Source of the DNA: Tretioscincus oriximinensis | Lineage: Eukaryota; Chordata; Lepidosauria; Squamata; Gymnophthalmidae | Assembly (NCBI GenBank): GCA_022410635.1 | Contig: JAJVDF010000658.1 | Coordinates: 279,919 to 343,918 of the forward strand | DNA length: 64,000 bases | Reading direction: 5' to 3' | Notes under the pieces: generated by a model | The model's input: only the letters and a program-made list of their open reading frames with translations | Databases searched by the model: none | Told to the model about the DNA's origin: nothing | In this document: piece by piece, positions 1 through 10,088 of the stretch | Position numbering within the stretch: position 1 is the stretch's first letter | How the letters are laid out: the number at the start of each line of letters is the position of its first letter | Position numbers and translations under genes: made by a program

Positions 1-192
1 TTTGTCCTTAATTAAGGTTTCCAACACTTTACCTGGAATTGATGTTAAACTGATTGGTCTATAATTTCCGGGATCACCCCGGGATCCTTTTTTGAAGATT
101 GGTGTTACATTAGCTACCTTCCAATCTATTGGTACTATGCCTGATCTTAAGGAAAGATTAAATATTTTGGTTAGAAGTTTGGCAAGTCTCTG
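1..192 (-). mobile_element. CR1 LINE fragment, reverse-transcriptase region
   Basis: Read on the minus strand the segment encodes GDPGNYRPISLTSIPGKVLE, the NYRPISLTS block shared by non-LTR reverse transcriptases. The copy is cut by the window edge on the left and ends near GGCAAGTCTC. Confidence 0.8.
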
Positions 193-325
193 ACCGGCCC
201 GCCCCTCTTAGCTCAGAGTTATATACAGTATTGGGTAGAACTGAGTTAACTATATTAATCCGGCCCTCTAAAACCGCCCCAATTTCTCATGCGGCCCCTT
301 GGGAAAAATTAATTGCCCACCCCTG
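193..325 (-). mobile_element. hAT-type DNA transposon end
   Basis: The right edge is TTGCCCACCCCTG, the reverse complement of the hAT terminal inverted repeat CAGGGGTGGGCAA. Adjacent CGGCCCTC-rich sequence fits a non-autonomous hAT fragment. The other end was not found. Confidence 0.6.
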
Positions 326-1129
326 CTATACACGATCAAAAAATCATTGAAGATGTGCCTATTTACCCTGACCATTGGCTGAAGAACCAACAGTCCTCTT
401 CCCATTTTGAAACCCTGTTGCTGTTTTTAGCATTTCAATTTCTGCTGTTTGTCCCGAGATCTTCGAATACAGAACTGGATAGAAGTATAGTATAATAAAT
501 AAATAAATAAATAAATATAAATATGCAGAATGGACACCTTATCCTTGAAGGGCTTACCTGCCCTTAAATCCCCCTGTTCTCTCTCCAGCCCTTTTTCTCG
601 TGTGCCAAGTTTTTTCAGACTAGAAAAATGAGGAAAGGGACTTGTCTAATTCATGTGTCTTAAAGCCTTCTAGCTTAAGGGCAGCATGTAAATAAATTGA
701 ATAAATGAGTGAATACACATGGAGATATGTGAACACCCTCACACACACACGTAAGCAGTGTTGGTTTGCTCCGGTAAAGCAAGTCCAGAGACACATGGCA
801 CATGAAGGCAGAATTGCAAGTGTAAATTTATTGAAGAGTAAATTCATGATATTCAAGGTCATAAGTCTGCCACAAGCTCATGCAGAGGGTTCGTTTGGCT
901 TTGGCTTATTAAAGTGCCTCGGGGGAATAATGGGGACAGTCATTTAAGGTACTTATTAACACTAAACAGCTAAGAAATGGCTCCCTTTGCAACCAGAAAG
1001 TCCTGGCTGTGAACTAGAATTAACTAGTGAGGAGTGTTGCTTAACACCCCAGTGGAATCAAGGATATGTCTCCATGGGATAGGAGAACTGCCATAGCATT
1101 TCCATCGTTGGCTGCCAGCTTCTGCTTCA
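326..1129. other. No gene recognised; unassigned DNA
   Basis: Moderately AT-rich, with an AAAT-type microsatellite at about 493-523. Short open frames here show no family resemblance. Confidence 0.5.
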
Positions 1130-1455
1130 GGCACGGATAGCTCAGTCGCTTAGGAATTCGTCTCTCGCCTGGGAGATGGGGTTTCGAAGCCCTGTGTGGG
1201 ACGTGGGGAGGGCTGAGCACCTTCCACTAGCCTGTAGCTCTAGCCAACCCAGCTATTCGAAAGCATGAATTGCAAGAAATTGCAACTGACTGCAAGTAGA
1301 TACATGGGAACCACCATAGCCTGGTGGGAAAGATAGAATGGAAGCCTTTGGGCAAAATATATCCTTGTAAGCCGCTTTGAGTCCCTTTGAAAAGGTGAGA
1401 AAAGCGGGGTATAAGAACAAAGTTCTTCTTCTTCTTTTTCTTCTTCTTCTTCTTC
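1130..1455 (+). mobile_element. tRNA-derived SINE (family A) with TTC tail
   Basis: The head GCACGGATAGCTCAGTCGCT holds a Pol III box A, and GGGGTTTCGAAGCCC a box B. A tRNA-unrelated body follows, then a 3' part GCCGCTTTGAGTCCC...AGCGGGGTATAA that can fold like L2-type tails, and a (TTC)n tail. At least eleven more copies lie in this window, which define the unit. Confidence 0.9.
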
Positions 1456-1587
1456 ATGAACAAGAGCATCTCACAGTCCTATTGGCACAGCTAGAAGGCA
1501 CCGGGGTTCTGCAAAAGCTGAACATTTGTTGGCTCAAGATGCACTGACAGTTTTCCCCCCTCTAAAGCTATGTATTGCATCAGGTAT

Positions 1588-1842
1588 ATAATGATTCCAG
1601 TACTGGCAGCTATTGGCAGGTTCCAATATTGGTTGCTATTGTGAGGAGATGGTACTGGCAATTATTGGCACAGAATTGGCTACTATTGACAGCTATTGGC
1701 AAGTTTCAGTACTAGTAGCTCTTGAGAATTCCAGTACTGATAGCTATTGGGGGATTCCAATACTGGCAGCTATTTGCAAGCTCCATATTCTGGCCACTGT
1801 TAGTGGGTGGCAGTACTGACACTTATTGGCAGGACATTGGTT
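1588..1842. repeat. Diverged minisatellite
   Basis: About seven imperfect units of roughly 34-40 bp around the motif CCAGTACTGGCAGCTATTGG. Confidence 0.75.
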
Positions 1843-1869
1843 AGTGGTATGTCTGTGTGGAACACTTAA

Positions 1870-2013
1870 GGTGCTTCCCCATGACACGTTTTGCTTTGCT
1901 ATTTATTTTAAATCCAGAGAAACACCTTCACAATTCCACTCCATGTACTTTCAAATTTTCCACGCTGTTCCCTGTTATTCTCATTTATTTCCTTGTATTC
2001 TCATGACATCAAT
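1870..2013 (+). mobile_element. Family X DNA element, left half
   Basis: GTGCTTCCCCATGACACGTTTT and the next 120 bp match the left part of copies at 34125, 62575 and (partly) 41175. The match stops at GACATCA and resumes at about 5172, so a 3.1-kb insertion splits this copy. Confidence 0.75.
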
Positions 2014-2098
2014 TGTAATGAAATCAACTAATTTGAGCAAGGCTCCTTTAAATTTTCCAAGCCTAAAGGCTGAGTCTTAGGGGCAGGGCTTGGATTAT
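2014..2098 (+). mobile_element. LTR-like fragment, first copy
   Basis: The 83 bp beginning TAATGAAATCAACTAATTTG match 4419-4501 with six differences. The copy breaks off exactly where the other continues into a TATA box. Read as the truncated 5' LTR of the element inserted in family X; this is inference. Confidence 0.55.
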
Positions 2099-2119
2099 CC
2101 CTGACGTCTGCTGGCCAAG

Positions 2120-2434
2120 TAAAACCAAGTTGTAAAAGAGTATCACCAAACAAGTATGGTTTGTCAAAAGATGGGTCAGGGGCCAGACAAGCAAAAGCCC
2201 GAACCCAGACCCCTGCCTATCATCCCATTACACCTGAATGAAGGTGCTATAGTTGGACCCTTTGCAAGATCTGCAAAGAAGGGAGCCAACTATCATCTGT
2301 CTCTCATCAAGGTTGCTAAGTGTTATCCGGAGGGTAGCCAGTGTATCAATCTGGAAGCTGAGACAGTAGCACACACTCTGATGCAGCTCTTTGTTCGAGG
2401 TGGCATTCCCAAAGAGATCCAGGCAAGGCCATAA
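2120..2434 (+). pseudogene. LTR retrotransposon integrase remnant (Ty3/gypsy-like)
   Basis: The frame from about 2120 (after an in-frame TAA) to the stop at 2432-2434 looks like the end of an integrase zinc-binding domain and the start of the catalytic core. There is a VCQK segment, a Pro-rich LPIIP linker, IVGPF as in the first catalytic Asp region, and AETVAHTLMQLFVRGGIPKEIQ. The zinc-finger Cys pair is degraded and the segment holding the next catalytic Asp is lost after KEIQ. Non-functional relic. No gag, protease or reverse transcriptase is seen upstream, so a large internal deletion is likely. Confidence 0.7.
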
Positions 2435-2671
2435 AATGGAATTGACTGATAGTAAGCCCATGGTAGTAGTAGTAGTAGTAAATCAGAATCATTTACACTA
2501 CCTAATATATATGGGAGACCAAACCAAAGTGGGCCTTACCAAAATGTTGGTGCCATCCCATTGTATACCATTTAATGTAGGAGGTGTTGTGATGAAGAAA
2601 ACCAGCCCTGATGTTGCTGATACAGTTTCATGGTCCAGACCTGAGGGTTGGATACAGAATGTACAAGATGT
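2435..2671. other. Retroelement-internal DNA, unassigned
   Basis: Lies between the integrase remnant and the SINE at 2672. It contains a short (TAG)n run at about 2463-2480. No recognisable domain. Confidence 0.4.
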
Positions 2672-2980
2672 AGAAGAAGAAGAAGAACTGGATTCTTATA
2701 CCCCGCTTTTCTCACCTTTCAAAGGGACTCAAAGCGGCTTACAAGGATATATTTTGCCCCAAGGCCTCCATTCTATCTTCCCCACCAGACTATGGTGGTT
2801 CCCATGTATCTACTTGCAGTCAGTTGCAATTTCTTGCAATTCATGCTCTCGAATAGCTGGGTTGGCTAGAGCTACAGGCTAGTGGAAGGTGCTCAGCCCT
2901 CCCCACGTCCCACACAGGGCTTCGAAACCCCGTCTCCCAGGCGAGAGACGAATTCCTAAGCGACTGAGCTATCCATGCCT
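2672..2980 (-). mobile_element. SINE family A copy inside the retroelement
   Basis: Reverse-oriented full unit: GAA tail at 2672-2687, body, and tRNA-like head ending GAGCTATCCATGCC at about 2979. It separates the integrase remnant from the following ORF. Confidence 0.9.
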
Positions 2981-3808
2981 GCGCAACCGCCATTGCCACA
3001 ACCACCACAGCAGCCAATAGCTGAACTGTCAATAAGCGAAGCTGTTCTAGGTACTGACACCCCAGGAAATGTATTGGGAGTCCAGCACCTCAGTGCTTTA
3101 GGAGGTGCTCAACCTATTGTTTCCAAGCTATATAAAATAGTGAAGGATGACAACTTTCCTAGGCCACTGACGGATGACCTGCAGGAGGAGATGAAAAGTA
3201 CCCAGCATGTTTCTATTTTGACCCTAACCAAGAGATCTTGGCAGATCCCTATGACAGCAGCAGTTGAAGGACAAGATGAACTGGTACCTGATGGCAATAT
3301 GAGACTTTGTACGCACACCTGGAAGCTGCACGGTGTGAAAGAAGTTCCAGTTGTGGTCCAACGAACTGTGACTGTTAATCTAAACGAACTGAGGGACTTT
3401 GGAGAAACTGCCGTTGGTGATCACTGTGTTTATCACCTGATGAAGAAAGACCTTTTATGTCACTATGATCACCTGAAGCCAACCTGGCAACAACTTCAGT
3501 TAGAGGGACTTAAAATAAAATCCTCTGAAGAACCTTTATGCATGAAAGAACAAAATTTGGCTTGTGTTGCTGGGGGTCGTCTAATAAAATATTATCGGGG
3601 TAAAGTGGAAATCATTAATTGGGTTAAACTTACCAAAAAGNAACCACCAGTCAAGATAAAGTGGGAATACCCTGCTGACCCAACCTTTGACAGGTTGAGA
3701 ATGGNTCTAGGGGATCAACCTGTCCAGGTAACCCCAGATTATATATGGGACCTGATAGTAAATGTGATGCCTTCAATCCTGAAACCCGGAGAAGGTCAGC
3801 ATTCCTGA
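2975..3808 (+). pseudogene. Unrecognised 277-residue ORF, probably retroelement-encoded
   Basis: The longest non-repetitive open frame outside the exons. The annotated ATG lies in the last bases of the SINE, so the native frame probably began further upstream and was cut. The product is hydrophilic with no signal peptide, clear membrane helix or Cys-rich motif; Pro-rich start (PPLPQPPQQP), then mixed alpha/beta-looking sequence. Two codons contain N (near residues 223 and 244). Its place downstream of an integrase remnant and upstream of an LTR-like unit suggests an accessory or env-position gene of the LTR element, or the end of its polyprotein. I do not recognise the family. Confidence 0.45.
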
Positions 3809-4094
3809 CTTAATGTGGAGTCTTTACCCCTAAACTATACCTTGGACATCCATCAAAAGAAGGTAAATGTATGATTGCTGATGTTTGATCTCAAGTGTAT
3901 ATATATGCATATGCTGATATCAATGGTTTGTACGTATATAGAGAAAATCCAGGTTTAGTATATATGTGTTAAATTTGGGGAGTACGTTAATGCAAATTGA
4001 ATGTGTTATAATATGTATTACCTTATGTATATAGCCTCTTATTTCTGTTTTTTAATTCGCACCTGATATGATCAAGTGTCTCTTGAAAGTTCCC
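3809..4094. other. AT-rich 3' region after the ORF
   Basis: TA-rich DNA with many ATATAT and GTATAT steps; no coding potential or known repeat recognised. Confidence 0.4.
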
Positions 4095-4418
4095 CCAAGG
4101 GACATCGGCCTGTGGAATTTACTTCCTGAAGAGGTAGTGGTAGCTAACAGCTTGGATAGTTTCAAGACAGGACTAGACAGGTTTATGGACACTAAAGGTA
4201 TAAATGGATACTAGGAAGGATATCTGGATGTTGCCTCTGGGATGGAGCAACAGGCAGGACTCCTGAAATACCATTTGCAGGGAGTCATGAACAGGCGCAT
4301 ATTTTGCTTTCCTCTGTTCGGACTGCCCAGGTGCATCTGGTGGGCCTCTGTGTGAGACAGAAGGCTGGACTGGATGGGCTGTGGCCTGATCCAGTATGGC
4401 TCTTCTTATGTTCTTATG
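4095..4418 (+). mobile_element. CR1 LINE 3' end
   Basis: 5'-truncated CR1 with the hallmarks GGCCTGTGGAATTTACTTCC, CAAGACAGGACTAGACAGG, GGGCTGTGGCCTGATCCAG and the terminal repeat TTCTTATGTTCTTATG. The end abuts the LTR-like unit at 4419. Confidence 0.9.
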
Positions 4419-4875
4419 TAATGAAATCACCTAATCTGAGCAAGGCTCCTTTAAATTTTCCAAGCCTAAAAGCTGAGTCTTGGGGGCGGGGCTTGGGTTA
4501 TAAAAGGGGAGGTGTGAGAGAGAGAGAGGGGGGGGGGAGATTGTATTGGGAATTGCTTGATAAAGAGTTTTCTGAAGTGGTTCTTGAAGGTTACTGAAGA
4601 GTAAAATGATTGTTTGAGCGTTTGGCCAAACAATTAAAATAAACTGTTTCTCTGCTGGAGTGTAAAAAAAAAATAAAGAATTACCAAAGCGGGATACATA
4701 CCAGCTGGGGGAGTAGGAGTAGAAAGGGAGAGCAAAGAGACATTAAAGACTCAGGACCTTTTCCCTACCCAGTGTAGATAAATTGTATCGTTGGTTTCTT
4801 TATGAGAGAGTTGCCGGTTAATAAAGTTGTGCTTATGGTTTAAAACAGAGAAGACTTTATTATTTGGGAGAACCA
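4419..4875 (+). promoter_or_regulatory. LTR-like unit with promoter and poly(A) signals
   Basis: Begins with the same 83 bp as 2016-2098. It then holds a GC box GGGGCGGGGC (4483-4492), a TATA box TATAAAAG (4499-4506), AATAAA at 4638-4643 and a second AATAAAG near 4819. Just beyond, GGGGCTCATTCTGG resembles a tRNA primer-binding site region. These features fit an LTR of roughly 450 bp. Order relative to the integrase remnant is unusual, so the element may be rearranged. Confidence 0.5.
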
Positions 4876-5171
4876 AGTAAAGGGGCTCATTCTGGTATTA
4901 TTTTCACTCCTTAATTTTTAATTGCTTCTTGAGGGGAAGTGGTGGCAGCCTATCTGAAGAATAAACCCTATCTACAGAACTGTTTATTTTATTCATCTCA
5001 TCTTTTATATCCTATCTACACACAAGAAAACTGATAAAATCCAAGTGCCTTGTCGTTATGAAAAGACCTACTATCAACATTACTAAGGGGGGGACTGTGG
5101 ACCAATACCAATCTAAATAAGTAAACATATAAAGGAAGAACATACACAGTCTTAGCCCCCCGCTTACTTTC
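4876..5171 (+). mobile_element. Retroelement tail with a polypurine-tract-like run
   Basis: AAGGGGGGGA at 5085-5094 followed by CTGTGGACC resembles a polypurine tract before a 3' LTR, but only about 75 bp follow before family X sequence resumes. Probably another degraded LTR-element piece. Confidence 0.35.
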
Positions 5172-5440
5172 ATTACACACATGTCCCATAAGTCATTGCT
5201 GCACTGATTGTGCTACAATTCCCAGCATTCTCTGCAAGCCGAGAGTCAATGAACTTTTACATTTAGCTTTGAAGTCTTGTGGATTTACCATCTTCCCACA
5301 ATGGAAGGCCCCACGAAAGCTAGTTTTTTCAGATTTTAGAGAAGTCCGATACGCAATCAGACAAACAGTGGTGGCTGGAAAATCCGAGACCAAAGGCATT
5401 TTTAGTGCTGTTGAAAGTACCATCTTGGTAAAAATCCTTT
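5172..5440 (+). mobile_element. Family X DNA element, right half
   Basis: Starts ACACATGTCCCATAAGTCATTG and carries the family core CTACAATTCCCAGCATTCTC and GGTGGCTGGAAAATCCGAGAC. Continuation of 1870-2013 across the retroelement insertion. Confidence 0.75.
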
Positions 5441-5491
5441 GCAGGGATTCAGCTTTAGTCTGAAAAGGCATTAGAGGCATCTTCAGAATAT

Positions 5492-5910
5492 GATATAAGA
5501 ACTTAAGAGGAGTCCTGCTGAATCAGAGTGGAGAACCATCTAGACCACCAGAAGAAGGCAAAATCTTCACTTGTTCTCACATCCTGTTGCTCCATCTCAG
5601 ACATCCACCCTAGTAGCTATTTATATCCTTGGTGTCCATGAACTTGTCTAATCCTGTCTTAAAACTATCTGGGCTGCTGGTTACTACCACTTATTCTGGA
5701 AGTAAATTCCAAAGGCTGATGACCCTCTGTCTGAAAAAATACTTTTGTTTGTCTGTCCTCACTCTTCTGCCCATCATCTCCAAGGAAGCCCCCCCCCTGG
5801 TTCTAGTGTTGTGTGAGAGAGGAAATAATTTTTCTCTATTCACCTTATCCATCCCATACATTATTTTATACATGTCCAATAGTTCCTTTTGGCTTGAAAA
5901 CTATCTTGGC
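5492..5910 (-). mobile_element. CR1 LINE 3' end
   Basis: Reverse-oriented CR1 3' region (ATAAGAACTTAAGAGGAGTC, TCTAATCCTGTCTTAAAAC, GGTTCTAGTGTTGTG). Confidence 0.9.
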
Positions 5911-6444
5911 CTGTACCTATATTAGTTAATAATAATAATTCAATTTTCAAAAACTCACATGCAAATAATTTCATTGTTAATCATAACAATTGCAAACCCA
6001 ATTACACAATTTTACAGTGTTCCCTCACCTTCTGCCCTGTTGAGCCATTTTGTCTCCATAAAACATGTCTATTTCCTTCTTCTGCATCAATAAGCAATTC
6101 TCTAATCTTCAAAGCCTTCAATAAGGAATCCATCCATCATTTCTTACAGAAATGCAACCGCATACAATTTATCCTGTGTCTTATCCCTTATCGAAAATGT
6201 CAATTTGTCTATTTGAATTAAATTCATTAACTTGATCATTAACTCTTCAATCGAAAGCATTCGCTCTTCTTTCCCAAAACTGAACATAAATAGCTTTGGC
6301 ATCTATGACCACATATTGTAACATTACCTTTCTATTATCTATTTTTTTATCTACAGAACTCAATAGATAGGCACTTGGAAGCACTATTTTACAGATTCTT
6401 TGACATAAAATTGTGGCCCTACAAAACAATACAACACCACATAG
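5911..6444. other. AT-rich unassigned DNA
   Basis: No gene or recognisable repeat; AAT triplet run at about 5926-5940. Confidence 0.4.
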
Positions 6445-6595
6445 GGTGTGTTAGTCACAGTTCTTCAGAGCTGTCTAAACCCCACCTATTTCAAAGGTGT
6501 CTGTTGTGAAGAGATGAACAGAAGGTTATGTAAGGAGCTTTGAGTCCCTTTCAGTTGAGAAAAATGGGGTATATAAATTGGGTCTCCTCCTCCTG
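6445..6595 (+). mobile_element. SINE family C fragment, 5' truncated
   Basis: Matches the middle and tail of other family C copies (CACAGTTCTTCAGAG, GTGTCTGTTGTGAAGAG, GAGAAAAATGGGGTATA); the tRNA head is missing. Confidence 0.65.
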
Positions 6596-6723
6596 ACAAT
6601 AAGGTCCCAATGCTTATTTGAAACATCTCAAAACATTTTTAAAAGTTCATCTGCAGTCGGAAACCACTGATACAACATTTTATGAATAAATTATTTCAAA
6701 ACGTAACATGCCAAACATGTAAG

Positions 6724-7145
6724 ATCATAAGAACATAAGAAGAGCCATACTGGATCGGGCCAGAGCCCGCCTAGTCCAGCCTTCTGTCTCACACAGAGGC
6801 CCACCAGATGCACCTGGGCAGACTGAACAGAGGAAAGCAAAATATGCACCTCTTCATGATTCCCTGCAAATGGTATTTCAGGAGTCCTGCCTGTTGCTCC
6901 ATCCCAGAGGCAACATCCAGACATCCATCCTAGGACCCATTTATACCCTTGGTGTCCATAAACCTGTCTAGTCCTGTCTTGAAACTATCCAAGCTGTTAG
7001 CTACCACCACCTCTTCAGGAAGTAAATTCCACAGGACGATGACCCTCTGGGTGAAAAAATACTTTCCTTTGTCTGTTCTCACTTTTCTACCCATCAGTTT
7101 CAAAGAGGGCCCCCTGGTCCTAGTGTTGTGTGATAGAGAAAACAT
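6724..7145 (-). mobile_element. CR1 LINE 3' end
   Basis: Begins at the CR1 terminus (CATAAGAACATAAGAAGAGCC in reverse) and runs through ACCCTCTGGGTGAAAAAATA to GTGTGATAGAGAAAACAT. Confidence 0.92.
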
Positions 7146-7475
7146 CAAACGTCCACATTTTCTTCCACTGTTCCGCTTGCATATTATGACCGTCTCTTAC
7201 CCACAATCCCTCAACTTGTTCCATATCAGTTTGGTTTATTAATTTGTACATGACTGAAATAATTTCTCTTTCTTTTGTCCAATTCACTTCCCACGTCAGT
7301 CTTTGTTGCTCAAAATCTATATTTGGGCTGCATTTACAGCTAAGGCATGTGATGGTGCCATGAATATTATAAAGAACATAGGAAAGCAATTGTTCCCTGA
7401 GCTGCTTTGGCCACAGTGTGACAAGGATTGCTTTATTCTGGGACCTCCCTAAGACTTCCAAATGAAGATTGATTG
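7146..7475. other. Unassigned DNA
   Basis: No gene recognised. Short minus-strand frames are not supported by any motif. Confidence 0.4.
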
Positions 7476-7735
7476 AGTAGTTGGTTGATTTAAGAATTTA
7501 TGTCCTGCTTTTTGCCCAAAGGCCTCAGGGTCGATCACCACAACGTAAAAGTGAAATATAAAATGCAGCCCCCTCTCCATCCTTGCCTGAAAGGAGTGAT
7601 TTAATAATATATTTAATAATATCCAAATCGTAACATGATGTATCTCCAGAATCTGTTGCAAAGTCTGGGAGCCAACACAGAAAAGGCTCTTCTGTGTGTT
7701 CTTATCCCTTGAATGTCTAAAGAAGAAAAGTCCTC
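7476..7735 (-). mobile_element. L2 LINE 3' fragment
   Basis: TATGTCCTGC...GGCCTCAGGGTCGATCACC is the reverse complement of an L2-type tail; later AGAAAAGGCTCTTCTGTGTG matches other L2 copies here. Diverged. Confidence 0.55.
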
Positions 7736-7982
7736 TCTTTGCGATCTCAATGCTTTTCCAGGTCTCTATAACACAATGCCATTGTACATTGTCCAGACAT
7801 CATGGAGATGTGTGTTCCATGTTGTGTGTTGATAAACACATAGCCAGCATGATGGGGAAAGAGCCTCCATCTAGGTTGGGATTTTCTAGAGAAATCGTAG
7901 AACCACGGACAGCAGTGGAACTAGTTTCCTTTGGAAAGGAATCAGAACCAAGGCAGCAAGTGTCATTTTGACCTTCTATGGC

Positions 7983-8125
7983 TGGAGTGGGGAACCTTTG
8001 CTCTGCCAGGGGCTATTTGGTTATTTATAACCTCACTCAAGGGCCATATCTTCTCCCCACTCTGAGGCCACACTCCTATCCCACCCAGGCCCCGCTTCCT
8101 CCTGCCCGGGTCACACACCTCACTC
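7983..8125. mobile_element. hAT-like fragment
   Basis: GGAGTGGGGAACCTTTG with nearby CAGGGGC and GGGCCATATC resembles the terminus of non-autonomous hAT elements (CAGGGGTGGGGAACC type). Second end not seen. Confidence 0.45.
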
Positions 8126-8129
8126 AGAC

Positions 8130-8337
8130 CACTAGGATTAACAGGCCCTCTTTGAGGCTGAGAGGTAGAAGAGTTCAGAGAGAAAAGAAATGTATTTTTT
8201 CACCTAGAGGGTCATTGGTCTGTGGAATTCACTTGCAAAGGAGATGGTGGTAGCTAGCAGCCAAGATTAGACAAATTCATGGAAATCAAGGGTATAAATA
8301 ACTACTAGGATGGCTCTCTTGATACTGCTTCTGGGAT
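8130..8337 (+). mobile_element. CR1 LINE 3' fragment
   Basis: TTTTTTCACCTAGAGGGTCATTGG and GGTATAAATAACTACTAGGATGG are CR1 3' motifs. The copy runs into the GAA tract at 8338. Confidence 0.8.
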
Positions 8338-8670
8338 GAAGAAGAAGAAGAAGAAGAAGAAGAAGAAGAAGAAGAAGAAGAAGAAGAAGAAGGAGAAGAA
8401 GAAGAAGAAGAAGAAGAAGAAGAAGAAGAAGAAGAAGAAGAAGAAGAAGAAGAAGAAGAAGAAGAAGAAGAAGAAGAAGAAGAAGAAGAAGAAGAAGAAA
8501 AAGAAGAAGAAGAAGAAGAAGAAGAAGAAGAAGAAGAAGAAGAAGAAGAAGAAGAAGAAGAAGAAGAAGAAGAAGAAGAAGAAGAAGAAGAAGAAGAAGA
8601 AGAAGAAGAAGAAGAAGAAGAAGAAGAAGAAGAAGAAGAAGAAGAAGAAGAAGAAGAAGAAGAAGAAGAA
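8338..8670. repeat. (GAA)111 microsatellite
   Basis: 333 bp of GAA units with two visible interruptions (a GGAG unit near 8391 and an AAA-rich unit near 8500). The poly-Ser, poly-Lys and similar frames across it are artefacts. Probably seeded inside a CR1/SINE context. Confidence 0.97.
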
Positions 8671-8706
8671 TTAATAGAGAAGTTAAAATGCATCCTTTCC
8701 TTTTAG

Positions 8707-8797
8707 ATCATAAGAATAAAAGGACATAAGAGGAGCCCTGCTGAATGGGGCCAGAACTTAGCTAGTCCAATTGCCCCTGGGCACCTCAAGCAGTAGA
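8707..8797 (-). mobile_element. CR1 LINE 3' terminus fragment
   Basis: GGACATAAGAGGAGCCCTGC and GGGCACCTCAAGCAG mark the reverse-oriented terminus; cut by the SINE at 8798. Confidence 0.75.
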
Positions 8798-9133
8798 AGG
8801 CGAAGACAAAGATGAAGACGAAGAAGACGAAGAAGACGAAGACAAAGAAGAAGAAGAAGAAGAACTGGGTTCTTATACCCTGTTTTTCTCACCTTTTCAA
8901 AGGGATTCAAAGCGGCTTACAAGGATATATTTTGCCCGAAGGCTTCCATTCTATCTTCCCCACCAGGCTATGGTGGTTCCCAGGTATCTACTTGCAGTCA
9001 GTTGCAATTTCTTGCAATTCATGCTTTTGAATAGCTGGGTTGGCTAGAGCTACAGGCTAGTGGAAGGTGCTCAACCCTCCCCACATCCCACACAGGGCTT
9101 CGAAACCCGAATTCCTAAGCGACTGAGCCATAT
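8798..9133 (-). mobile_element. SINE family A copy
   Basis: Purine tail (GAAGACGAAG type) at 8798-8864, full body, and a tRNA head lacking about 20 bp between box B and box A. Ends AAGCGACTGAGCCATAT. Confidence 0.88.
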
Positions 9134-9139
9134 ATCTGA

Positions 9140-9435
9140 ACCAAGAAGATGTCGAAGAATAATAATTGGGGGTTCATACCCCCCCTTTTCTCATCCAAGG
9201 GGACTCAGAGAGTTTTACAAACTACTTTTTTGCCTGAAGGCTTACATCTACCTTCCCCAACACCTTGTGATGGCACCTATTAATCTATTTGCAATTTCTT
9301 GCTTTCATACATCCAGGTTGGCTGGAGCTGAGGCTAGTAGAGGGAGCTCTCTCCTCTCCATGGCAGACCCATGAGGCCTCAAACTCCGATCTCTCTGTTG
9401 ACCATTGCTCTTAACCTCTGCACCACCATCCCTCT
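9140..9435 (-). mobile_element. SINE family B copy
   Basis: The 3' half is a diverged relative of family A (CCTTTTCTCATCC...GGACTCAGAG, TTGCAATTTCTTGCTTTC), but the head differs. On the minus strand it reads GTGGTGCAGAGGTTAAGAGC (box A) and TTTGAGGCCTC (box B-like). A second copy lies at 50898. Confidence 0.75.
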
Positions 9436-9439
9436 GGCA

Positions 9440-9783
9440 TGGGACCGAAGCCCCCGAGAGCTGAAGGGAAAAGAGTCTCAGAGAGCAGCTTCTGATGGGG
9501 AATCCAGCATGGTGGTGGAAGCAAAACTGTCTGGGCAGCTTTCATGTAATTGCATTACTGCAATTATACGAATTGGCTCTGTCCTGTCCTGCCCCTTTCT
9601 CGTTTTTCCTGAACTGCGCAGCTGTTTCCCTTTGTCTTCAGCTCAAAGCCGAATGCAAATTCTGGTGATTTGTTTCTTTCTTTCCATTTTTTTAAAAAAG
9701 GGAAAGCAAAATGCTTAGTGAGTTTGCCGGAAGGGATTTTTTCCTAAGAATTTGAAAATGCAGTTGCCTCACTGTGCCGAGTT
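9440..9783. other. Unassigned DNA
   Basis: No gene or repeat family recognised. Confidence 0.4.
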
Positions 9784-9845
9784 TTATTCTGGAATATGTC
9801 TCAGTCCTGTGACTGTTATCCTGAGATATATTCCAGAATAAGGCT
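9784..9845. repeat. Short inverted repeat (family Z-like ends)
   Basis: Arms TTATTCTGGAATATGTCTCAG and its near complement CTGAGATATATTCCAGAATAA surround a short spacer. The TTATTCTGG ends are those of palindromic family Z, suggesting a copy that lost its centre. Confidence 0.65.
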
Positions 9846-9879
9846 CAGGGCAAAAAGGCCCCATATTCTTTTTAGGTGT

Positions 9880-10054
9880 GAGAGATATTTATTTATTCAC
9901 TTATTTATTTATTCATTTATTTATTTGCTTATTTATTTATTCATTTAAAATGCTTTATATATTAAAATACTTTTATTTAATAACAATAAGAATAACAACA
10001 ACAACAACGATGATGACGACAACTATAATAATGATGATAATAATGATAATAATG

Positions 10055-10088
<34 letters not shown>

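Noticed and set aside
1130..1200. tRNA gene at the SINE heads
   Set aside because: Box A and B are present but the cloverleaf is incomplete and the unit repeats as a SINE with a body and tail.
8286..8693. Long poly-Ser and poly-Lys open frames
   Set aside because: Translations of the GAA/CTT microsatellite; no initiation context or conservation.
9371..9718. 115-aa frame as a small secreted protein
   Set aside because: Starts in SINE B sequence, ends in unassigned DNA; no family resemblance or splice evidence.
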